From NCBI GenBank assembly GCA_009786345.1, contig WQTJ01000086.1, positions 1-6,157 on the forward strand: DNA of 6,157 bases, written 5' to 3'. The notes beneath the pieces are model-generated. The model worked only from the letters and a program-made list of their open reading frames with translations. It was not told the DNA's origin and made no database searches. Positions within the stretch are counted from its first letter, which is position 1. Each line of letters starts with the position of its first letter. Shown here one piece after another: positions 1 to 6,157 of this stretch. This DNA is from Dehalococcoidia bacterium (GTDB lineage: Bacteria > Chloroflexota > Dehalococcoidia > Dehalococcoidales > UBA1222). The translations under genes and the position numbers were made by a program.

Positions 1-1277
<1,277 letters not shown>

Positions 1278-1280
1278 AAA

Positions 1281-1285
1281 GAGGA
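1281..1285 (+). promoter_or_regulatory. Ribosome binding site for the DUF1015 gene
   Basis: GAGGA lies just after the ligA stop and ends four bases before the TTG at 1290. It supports this TTG as the start, since no ATG in frame lies nearby and the protein's conserved N-terminal AEIRPFNGIRY begins directly after it. The 12-base gap from ligA suggests translation of both from one transcript. Confidence 0.65.
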
Positions 1286-1289
1286 TTAA

Positions 1290-2597
1290 TTGGCTGAAAT
1301 TCGTCCATTTAATGGTATTCGCTACAATACGGATAAGGTGCAAGACTTGTCTTTGGTTGTTTGCCCTCCATATGATGTTATTAGCCCTCAGCAGCAGAAA
1401 GAGCTTTATCATCGTGACTTGCATAATTTTGTGCGTATTGAATATGGCAAGCAAAACCCTGGTGATACCGATGGTGACAGCCGCTATACACGGGCTGAGA
1501 CTTTTCTGGAACAATGGGTTGCTGAAGGTGTGCTGAAAGCGGATGCCGCCTCATCCATATATGTGGATGATCATTATTTCATGCATGGTGGCTGTGAGCG
1601 GAAACGGCGTAGCATAATGGCACGCATACGACTGGAAGGCTGGCATCGTATGGTAGTGAGGCCACATGAATGCACATTGGTTGGGCCCAAGAGCGATCGT
1701 ATTAGCTTAATTCGCGCTATCAAAGCCAACACCAGCCCAATTCTCTCAATGTATGAAGATAAGCAGCATGCTGTTGGGGGCGTGCTGGAGCGTGCTACGG
1801 CAGAAACTCCTCTTATGCGTGTAGGTGTGCTTAATGGCGAACGCCACGACATATGGGCGATAACTAATGCCACGGATTTACATGAAATTATCACAACATT
1901 GGCGGATGAACCGCTTTATATTGCCGACGGTCACCATCGCTACGAGAGCGCACTTGTGTATCAGCGTGAACAGATGGCGTTATACCCTGATTGCGGGTCG
2001 CAGGCGGCGTTTAATTTCGTGATGATGACGCTGGTGGCATTTGATGATCCGGGATTGTTTATATTGCCGCCGCACCGCGTATTGCGTGGCCTTAATCAGA
2101 CTAAACTTTTGGAGTTTAAGCAGGAGTTAGCTTCTTTCTTCGATATTGAGCTGTTAGCTTTGGATAGTGCTGGTACTTGGGCTAAGGTGGACGCTTGGTT
2201 GGCGGCTGAGCAGCGCCCGCATTTGGCAATGTTCGGATTGGACGGCGAAAACTTCATGTTGCTGACTTTGCGTGATTTTGAGACTGCTACAAGATTTATG
2301 CCGTCTTTCCACAGCGACATATATAAAAAATTGGATGTAAGCCTATTAGACCACATCATTATGGAAGAGCTTTTGCATATACAACCGGAAAGTGAAGATG
2401 GTTTGGTTTTTAACTATGACCGAGTTGATGCTGTGCAGTCAGTACAGTCTGGTGATTTTCAATTAGCTTTTATTATTCAGCCGGTACGACCGGAAACTAT
2501 CAAAGCTATCGCAGATGTCTCTGATCGTATGCCGCGAAAAAGCACTTATTTTTATCCCAAGCAGCCAAGCGGGCTGGTTATGAATAGGTTGGTTTAA
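1290..2597 (+). CDS. DUF1015 family protein (ParB/sulfiredoxin-like DGHHR motif)
   Basis: A conserved family of about 400-440 residues with no agreed function. The 435-residue product is full length and begins with a TTG codon. Visible family signatures are an N-terminal RPFNGIRY, PPYDVIS at 26-32, RPHECTLVGPKSDR at 124-137, ILSMYED at 151-157, IADGHHRYESA at 211-221, and the C-terminal MPRKSTYFYPKQPSGLV at 414-430. The DGHHR stretch (213-217) resembles the nucleotide-handling motif of the ParB/sulfiredoxin fold, a superfamily that also contains the free serine kinases SerK and SbnI. From memory, DUF1015 genes often sit beside serA and class V aminotransferase genes in anaerobes, as here, though here they converge rather than share an operon. 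No signal peptide or membrane segment is seen, so it is probably cytosolic. Family membership is secure. A serine-related enzymatic role is only inference. The gene follows ligA by 12 bases and is probably cotranscribed with it. Confidence 0.93.
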   Translation: MAEIRPFNGIRYNTDKVQDLSLVVCPPYDVISPQQQKELYHRDLHNFVRIEYGKQNPGDTDGDSRYTRAETFLEQWVAEGVLKADAASSIYVDDHYFMHGGCERKRRSIMARIRLEGWHRMVVRPHECTLVGPKSDRISLIRAIKANTSPILSMYEDKQHAVGGVLERATAETPLMRVGVLNGERHDIWAITNATDLHEIITTLADEPLYIADGHHRYESALVYQREQMALYPDCGSQAAFNFVMMTLVAFDDPGLFILPPHRVLRGLNQTKLLEFKQELASFFDIELLALDSAGTWAKVDAWLAAEQRPHLAMFGLDGENFMLLTLRDFETATRFMPSFHSDIYKKLDVSLLDHIIMEELLHIQPESEDGLVFNYDRVDAVQSVQSGDFQLAFIIQPVRPETIKAIADVSDRMPRKSTYFYPKQPSGLVMNRLV

Positions 2598-2811
2598 TAT
2601 AGGTCGAAGATTAGTTTAGTAGACGCTATGGAAGGAATAAAGAGACGGACAGCGTTTTGTAGGCGCCGACTGGATTGAGTGGTTCTTGTAATACAGCTCT
2701 CTACTTATCGCGATAATGCGTGCCGCACTGGATAAGCTCGATATCCAATCCATAAAGCCTTAAAACGAAAGAGAGGGGCCACAGCCCCTCTCTTTCTATA
2801 GCAATAACAGT
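2598..2811. other. Convergent intergenic region between the DUF1015 gene and serA
   Basis: This 214-base gap separates two converging transcription units. Its base composition (about half GC) matches the flanking genes. It holds the shared hairpin terminator at 2767-2796, a perfect 12-base palindrome TTATCGCGATAA at 2705-2716, and a 6-bp hairpin (TGGATA/TATCCA, 7-base loop) at 2729-2747. I found no tRNA-like cloverleaf and no convincing coding sequence. Confidence 0.6.
2767..2796 (-). terminator. Rho-independent terminator of the serA operon, possibly bidirectional
   Basis: A perfect 13-bp stem (GAAAGAGAGGGGC pairing with GCCCCTCTCTTTC) encloses a 4-base loop. On the - strand it starts 15 bases after the serA stop and is followed by GTTTTAA, a short T-tract. 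On the + strand it is followed by TATAGC, which is poorer in T, but the stem ends in TTTC. It could therefore also stop, less efficiently, the transcript from ligA and the DUF1015 gene. Confidence 0.88.
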
Positions 2812-4392
2812 TTAGATTTTAACTAGTGTGGCGGTATAAACATCCGGCAAGTCTGAAATCTGCTTGCATTGGGTCTCAGGCAGGGCCTCGTCCAAAGCTA
2901 ACACCATTAGTGCGTCACCGCGTGCATGGAGACGAGAGAGGTGCATGTAGTTAATGTTGACATCTGCATCGCCTGCAATCTTGCCAACAGCACCAATAAG
3001 ACCCGGGCGGTCTTTGTGTGAGCATAACAGGAAGTAGCTGCCGGTAGGCATAATGTCAATCCAATACTGGTTTATCTGTACAATGTGGCTTTCACCGCGC
3101 ATTACAGAGCCAGAGACAATCACAGTGCCTTCGCTGGTAACAGCTTCCATGCTGATGAGGTTGGCGTAATTATCACAGGTGGATTGCTTTTCCTCTGTAA
3201 TTTTAATGCCGCGCTTGGTAGCTTCCATGTTGGAGTTGACCATATTGATGCGTTCATCAGTAAGCCGTCCTAGCAGCGAACCCAGTAAAATAGCTTTGAG
3301 AGGATTAGTGTCCAGTGCGGCCACTTCTCCTTGATATTTGATGTTTAGGTTTTTAATCTGACCGCCGCCGAGGTAGCTTAGCAGGTTTCCTATGGCGTCT
3401 GACAGATGCATATAAGGCACCATAACCGGCAATACTTCTGCCGATATCAAAGGAGCATTGACGGCATATTTGGCAGGCTTTCCATTGAGAACATCTATAA
3501 TTTGCTGCACTACTTCGGTTGCTGCAAGTGTTTGCGCCTCCGCGGTGGATGCGCCAAGGTGCGGAGTAACAATGATTTTGCTAGAACTGAAAAGGATGCT
3601 CTGTGTGCATGGCTCTTCAATAAAAACGTCAATAGCTGCTCCGCCTAGTTTTCCGGCATTAATTGCGGCGACCAATGTTGCTTCATCAATCAAACCGCCG
3701 CGGGCGGCATTGATGATGCGTGCGGTAGGCTTCATCATTGCAAGTTGCTTGGCACCAATCATGTTCTTAGTGGCTTCAATCAGCGGTACATGCAGCGTGA
3801 TGAAGTCTGCTTCTTGCCAGATTTCGTCAAGGGTTTTCAACTCGACGTTCATCTTTTTGGCGCGTTCGGCCGTGACGAATGGGTCATAACCGATGAGCTT
3901 CATTTCCATGCCTTGTGCACGGCGGGCTACTTCACTGCCTACATTGCCTAAACCTACAAGCCCTAGTGTCTTGTCTCTAACCTCTGTACCCATAAAGTCA
4001 TTGCGTTTCCATTCGCCGCTCTTAAGTGAAGCATTGGCTTGTGGGATGTTGCGAGCGAGAGCCAGCATAAGCGCAACGGCATGTTCGGCGGCGGATATGG
4101 TATTGCCTGTTGGCGCGTTAACTACGATAATGCCGCGGCGTGTTGCTGCAGCAGTGTCAATATTATCCACGCCGACTCCGGCACGCCCGATAACAATTAA
4201 CTTAGAACCAGCTTCAATAACATCGGCAGTTACGCGTGTCTGGCTGCGCACTACGAGTGCTTCGTAATTGCCGATAATGGCTTTCAGTTCTTCTGGCGTT
4301 AGCTTGGTTTTAACATCTACAGTGGCATATTGTTTGAGAGCATCAATGCCCTCTTGTGCCAAAGGATCGGCTACAAGCACATTCATTGTCAT
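2812..4392 (-). CDS. serA: D-3-phosphoglycerate dehydrogenase SerA (long form with ACT domain)
   Basis: SerA oxidises 3-phosphoglycerate to 3-phosphohydroxypyruvate with NAD+, the committed step of serine synthesis in the cytosol. The 526 residues match the long form (about 525-530). The split substrate-binding domain covers about 1-100 and 290-315, with RAGVGVDNID at 70-79. The Rossmann fold has GLGNVG at 147-152 and an acidic residue after it (YDPF, Asp170) for NAD. Catalytic residues are Arg231 (NAARGGLIDE), Glu260 (DVFIEEP) and His278 (TPHLGAST). An intervening allosteric substrate-binding domain lies at about 320-445, and a C-terminal ACT domain at about 454-526 (HKDRPGLIGAVGKIA) suggests serine feedback control. 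The ATG at 4392 is preferred over that at 4386, because GGGGGT inside the end of the upstream gene sits nine bases before it. The gene follows the aminotransferase gene by three bases and ends at a strong terminator. Confidence 0.97.
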   Translation of the reverse strand: MTMNVLVADPLAQEGIDALKQYATVDVKTKLTPEELKAIIGNYEALVVRSQTRVTADVIEAGSKLIVIGRAGVGVDNIDTAAATRRGIIVVNAPTGNTISAAEHAVALMLALARNIPQANASLKSGEWKRNDFMGTEVRDKTLGLVGLGNVGSEVARRAQGMEMKLIGYDPFVTAERAKKMNVELKTLDEIWQEADFITLHVPLIEATKNMIGAKQLAMMKPTARIINAARGGLIDEATLVAAINAGKLGGAAIDVFIEEPCTQSILFSSSKIIVTPHLGASTAEAQTLAATEVVQQIIDVLNGKPAKYAVNAPLISAEVLPVMVPYMHLSDAIGNLLSYLGGGQIKNLNIKYQGEVAALDTNPLKAILLGSLLGRLTDERINMVNSNMEATKRGIKITEEKQSTCDNYANLISMEAVTSEGTVIVSGSVMRGESHIVQINQYWIDIMPTGSYFLLCSHKDRPGLIGAVGKIAGDADVNINYMHLSRLHARGDALMVLALDEALPETQCKQISDLPDVYTATLVKI

Positions 4393-4395
4393 AAA

Positions 4396-5493
4396 TTATT
4401 TACCCCCAGTAAATCCAGCTTTTGGTAATGCATATTTGAGTGCACCCAAAACAGCTTCAATGTCTTTTTCGTTAACCCATCCCAAATGTCCTATGCGGAA
4501 GATTTTGCCGTCCAGATCCATCTGTCCGCCTGACAGTACAATATCGTACTCCTCGCGCATGATTTTGTTGAGTGTCTTTGGATCTAAGCCGTCTGATCCC
4601 AGCACGGCAGTGACTGTATTGGAAGCGTAAGCCTCGTCGGCAAACAGTTTAAGACCGAATGATTTGATACCTTCACGTGTCATCTTGCCCAGCTTAATAT
4701 GGCGCGCGATGATGTTATCCAGCCCTTCATTTAGCATCATGTTAAGCGATACATCAAGAGCTAAAATAACGGAAACAGCAGGTGTCCAAGGAGTTTGCCC
4801 GCCGTTGGCCAGGTATTTCTTGGATTTGGCGAAATCCCAGTAAAAACGCGGGATTTTAGCCGCAGCATTGGCTTTCCATGCTTTCTCTGAAAGAGCAACC
4901 ATAGCTATGCCGGGAGGTACCATCCAGCTTTTCTGCGCGCCTGTAATCATTACATCCACGCCCCATTCGTCTACCGGCAATGCTATGCTGCCGATGCTTG
5001 AGATGGCATCTACAACGAATAACTTGTCATAAGGTTTAATGGTTTCGGAGATAGCTTTAAGGTCATTGGTGACGCCTGTTGAAGTTTCGTTATGTGTGAC
5101 CATAACAGCTTTGATGGAGGGATCCTTATCAAGGGCTGTTTTGATGGCAGATGTATTGGCAGCTTTGCCCCACTCGAACTTAAGCGTGGTAACATCGGCA
5201 CCGAAAGTTTTGGCGATGTTAGCCAATCGATCACCGAAAACGCCGATGGAAACGGCTAGTACTTTGTCTCCAGGCGAAAAGGAGTTGACTATTGCTGCTT
5301 CCAGACCGCCTGTACCGGAGCTGGTGAGCAAAAACACATCGTTTTGAGTAAGGAACAGTTTCTTCAATTTGTCTGTGACGCTGAGCACCGTTTTTTGGAA
5401 TTCGCCGCCGCGGTGATTAATCATTTGGCGCCCCATGGCAGCCAGTACTTCAGGCGGGCAGGGTGTAGGGCCGGGAATCCTAAGGTTGGTCAT
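4396..5493 (-). CDS. Class V (PLP-dependent) aminotransferase, probable phosphoserine/serine-pyruvate type
   Basis: A fold-type I aminotransferase of the alanine-glyoxylate/serine-pyruvate group. The start is the ATG at 5493, with AAGGAG six bases upstream. The in-frame TTG at 5508 would place that ribosome site inside the coding sequence and is rejected. The 365 residues are full length. Visible are the N-terminal substrate loop IPGPTPCPPEV (6-16), INHRGGEF (25-32), a cofactor phosphate-binding SSGTGGLEAA (58-67), Asp162 in VVDAISSIGS contacting the PLP ring, the Schiff-base Lys188 in TGAQKSWMVPPG, and Arg333 in FRIGHLG for the substrate carboxylate. The gene leads a two-gene operon with serA, and no serC-like gene is visible. 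It therefore most likely aminates phosphohydroxypyruvate to phosphoserine, as described for related archaeal enzymes, though alanine-glyoxylate activity cannot be excluded. Relatives are sometimes mislabelled as soluble hydrogenase tritium-exchange subunits; nothing here supports hydrogenase function. Confidence 0.93.
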   Translation of the reverse strand: MTNLRIPGPTPCPPEVLAAMGRQMINHRGGEFQKTVLSVTDKLKKLFLTQNDVFLLTSSGTGGLEAAIVNSFSPGDKVLAVSIGVFGDRLANIAKTFGADVTTLKFEWGKAANTSAIKTALDKDPSIKAVMVTHNETSTGVTNDLKAISETIKPYDKLFVVDAISSIGSIALPVDEWGVDVMITGAQKSWMVPPGIAMVALSEKAWKANAAAKIPRFYWDFAKSKKYLANGGQTPWTPAVSVILALDVSLNMMLNEGLDNIIARHIKLGKMTREGIKSFGLKLFADEAYASNTVTAVLGSDGLDPKTLNKIMREEYDIVLSGGQMDLDGKIFRIGHLGWVNEKDIEAVLGALKYALPKAGFTGGK

Positions 5494-5499
5494 AAATTG

Positions 5500-5505
5500 C
5501 TCCTT
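5500..5505 (-). promoter_or_regulatory. Ribosome binding site deciding the aminotransferase start
   Basis: AAGGAG on the - strand is the clearest ribosome site in the window. It lies six bases before the ATG at 5493 and overlaps the codons just after an in-frame TTG at 5508, which rules that TTG out as the natural start. Confidence 0.88.
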
Positions 5506-5507
5506 CA

Positions 5508-5546
5508 AAGCTATATAATCATTACGAGGATTGAAGATTATAGCTT
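5508..5546. repeat. Imperfect inverted repeat overlapping the operon promoter
   Basis: On the + strand AAGCTATATAATC (5508-5520) and GATTATAGCTT (5536-5546) are complementary over 11 pairs with a two-base bulge, separated by 15 bases. One arm contains the -10 box of the predicted - strand promoter and the other lies in the leader just before the ribosome site. This placement would suit an operator, but its AT-rich make-up means chance cannot be excluded. Confidence 0.4.
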
Positions 5547-5566
5547 AAAAAATGCGCAATACACAA
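5537..5566 (-). promoter_or_regulatory. Predicted sigma-70-type promoter of the aminotransferase-serA operon
   Basis: Reading the - strand, a perfect -10 box TATAAT (5542-5537) is preceded by a weak -35 TTGTGT (5566-5561) with an 18-base spacer. Transcription would start near 5530, giving a leader of about 37 bases with the ribosome site. The -10 box lies within one arm of an inverted repeat. The prediction rests on the -10 match and on its position in an AT-rich gap. Confidence 0.6.
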
Positions 5567-5583
5567 CTGAAACTACAGAAAAT

Positions 5584-5724
5584 TTATATATTTGAATGAT
5601 GTAGCACACGCTTAATGGATAGTTCAATAGCTGTGTTGATAATTTGTATGTCTGGAAAAACACATTCTGTAAGGTAGTTGTCAAAACCATACGAAATGCT
5701 GATTTTAATTTTTGCAATCACCAT
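5584..5724 (-). other. Small open frame of 46 codons, possible displaced toxin fragment
   Basis: An ATG at 5724 overlaps the stop of the PIN remnant (ATGGTGA) and opens a 46-codon frame ending at TAA 5586-5584. The peptide includes the stretches SYGFDNYLTECVFPD and TAIELSIKRVLHHSN. I do not recognise it as a known protein. The ELSIKR stretch recalls the E-I-x-I-K element of PIN domains, and PDIQ...AIELS...LHH recalls the segment that normally precedes HKDPFDR. No convincing ribosome site is seen. It shares the low GC of the gap. It may be a degraded, displaced piece of a toxin gene, or random open frame in AT-rich DNA. Confidence 0.25.
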
Positions 5725-5831
5725 AAACACAGTATGTTGTACCTATGGATGTTTTCTTCAATAGTAATAAAAGTTGAGTTTTCAGAAATAGCAGTTGCTA
5801 CAAGCAAGCGGTCAAAAGGGTCTTTGTGCGC
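5718..5831 (-). pseudogene. PIN-domain (VapC-like) toxin remnant, C-terminal 37 codons only
   Basis: Starting at the first base after the tyrS stop and in the same frame, 37 codons read AHKDPFDRLLVATAISEN, then a stretch with FITIEENIHRYN, then ILCLW and TGA. This is the C-terminal part of PIN-domain ribonucleases of toxin-antitoxin modules, whose family pattern is H-K/R-D-P-F/A-D-R-L/I-hydrophobic-A-x-A, then a T-x-D/E turn, then a final V-x-x-L/I-W. The Asp residues of DPFD are kept. The acidic residue of the last turn is Glu rather than the usual Asp. About 90-100 N-terminal residues, with the first catalytic Asp and the start codon, are missing, and no antitoxin gene is present, so it cannot make an active toxin. 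It is on the tyrS strand and abuts that gene with no spacer. The frame is intact to its natural end, suggesting fairly recent truncation. Confidence 0.72.
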
Positions 5832-6157
5832 TTATACTAGCTTCACATAACGCCGTTTGCCAACTTTAAGCACTGCGCCGCTAGCGACCGTGTGGTTTGG
5901 TTCGGTTAGCTTATTCCCATCTAATTCTACTCCGCCTTGTTGTATGAGGCGCAAGGCTTCGCTTTTGCTTTTTACCAGCCCGGCATCTAGCATCACAGTG
6001 GGGATGGATAATAGTCCCGGGATTATGCGAAAGACAGGGATTTCGTCTGGGGTTTCCTTATTTTGGACTACGCGCACGAAATTGTCTTCGGCAGATGATG
6101 CGGCGGATTTGTCGAAGAGCTGCGAGATAATCTCGCGTGCTAGACGCTTTTTGAGTG
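5832..6157 (-). CDS. tyrS: Tyrosyl-tRNA synthetase TyrS, C-terminal S4 region (5' end cut by window)
   Basis: The enzyme attaches tyrosine to tRNA-Tyr in the cytosol. Only the last 107 residues are inside the window. The frame stays open to the right edge without a start, so the catalytic domain lies beyond it. The visible part begins with the linker LKKRLAREIISQLF typical of bacterial TyrS just after the catalytic domain, then an acidic connector and NFVRVVQNKETPDEIP, then an S4 RNA-binding domain at about residues 47-105. That domain has SIPTVMLDAGLVKSKSEALR, IQQGGVELDG and VLKVGKRRYVKLV. The C-terminus is at the usual place for the family. The frame continues without a gap, after the TAA stop, into a PIN-domain remnant. 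An in-frame GTG at 6077 is internal and not a start. The GC content matches the other genes. Confidence 0.93.
   Translation of the reverse strand, partial: LKKRLAREIISQLFDKSAASSAEDNFVRVVQNKETPDEIPVFRIIPGLLSIPTVMLDAGLVKSKSEALRLIQQGGVELDGNKLTEPNHTVASGAVLKVGKRRYVKLV

Larger units (their letters stand above)
5494..5831. other. AT-rich gap between tyrS and the aminotransferase gene
   Basis: This 338-base gap has about 33% GC (99 of 300 bases in 5521-5820, counted by hand), against about 48-50% in sampled lines of the flanking genes. Next to tyrS it holds the PIN-domain remnant and the 46-codon open frame. Next to the aminotransferase gene it holds the promoter, inverted repeat and ribosome site. 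No terminator hairpin is seen after tyrS, and no transposase or terminal repeats are visible. Confidence 0.6.

Noticed and set aside
2616..2753. A 45-codon - strand open frame beginning at ATG 2753 with AAGG shortly upstream, in the convergent gap.
   Set aside because: The peptide resembles no family I know, it lies just beyond the serA terminator, and its AAGG match is minimal. It is most likely a chance frame.
2598..2766. Possible tRNA or other structured RNA in the convergent gap.
   Set aside because: No acceptor/T-arm pattern such as GTTCRANYC with matching stems was found, only short isolated hairpins.
3458..4267. Several + strand open frames of 60-143 codons opposite serA.
   Set aside because: They are antisense shadows of a clearly conserved serA gene and have no recognisable domains or ribosome sites.
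5547..5556. T-rich run (CATTTTTTAA on the - strand) considered as a tyrS terminator.
   Set aside because: No stable hairpin lies directly before the T-run. The run sits in the spacer of the predicted promoter.
5644..5850. A 68-codon + strand frame across the gap and into the end of tyrS.
   Set aside because: It runs antisense to the PIN remnant and the tyrS 3' end, has no ribosome site, and its peptide shows no family features. The - strand reading explains the sequence better.
5832..6077. GTG at 6077 as the start of a small separate S4-domain protein.
   Set aside because: The frame is open upstream to the window edge and the residues there match the TyrS linker, so this is the end of a longer tyrS gene.

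Overview
This 6.2 kb window holds five protein-coding genes in two facing blocks. Base composition is moderate (about half GC in the genes I counted by hand). The left block, on the + strand, is the 3' part of ligA (NAD-dependent DNA ligase, cut by the window start), followed 12 bases later by a DUF1015-family gene. The right block, on the - strand, reads from the right edge inward: the 3' end of tyrS (tyrosyl-tRNA synthetase, cut by the window end), an AT-rich gap, a class V aminotransferase gene, and serA (phosphoglycerate dehydrogenase). The last two are separated by 3 bases.

The gene content is bacterial. The pairing of an archaeal/Thermotoga-like class V aminotransferase with a long, ACT-domain SerA, plus a DUF1015 gene nearby, is typical of anaerobic lineages such as Dehalococcoidia (Chloroflexota), Clostridia and Thermotogae. 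I lean towards a Dehalococcoidia-like Chloroflexota. That is inference from gene content and composition, not something shown by a marker sequence.

Functionally, SerA and the aminotransferase carry out the first two steps of phosphorylated serine synthesis: 3-phosphoglycerate to phosphohydroxypyruvate to phosphoserine. The operon starts from a recognisable promoter at about 5537-5566 and ends at a strong 13-bp hairpin at 2767-2796 that probably serves both converging blocks. The DUF1015 protein carries a DGHHR motif like that of ParB/sulfiredoxin-fold proteins, a fold that includes free serine kinases. Its closeness to serine genes makes a role in serine or phosphoserine metabolism an attractive but unproven idea.

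The least expected structure is in the gap between tyrS and the aminotransferase gene (5494-5831). This stretch is markedly AT-rich (99 GC in the 300 bases 5521-5820, about 33%, by hand count). Directly after the tyrS stop codon, in the same frame, it encodes the last 37 codons of a PIN-domain (VapC-like) toxin, with the hallmark HKDPFDRLLVATA and an ending in LW-stop. The first part of that PIN gene is absent. A second small open frame, starting inside the end of the PIN remnant, may be another displaced toxin piece. The region looks like the scar of a lost toxin-antitoxin module. I found no complete new system, tRNA, rRNA, CRISPR array or intact mobile element.
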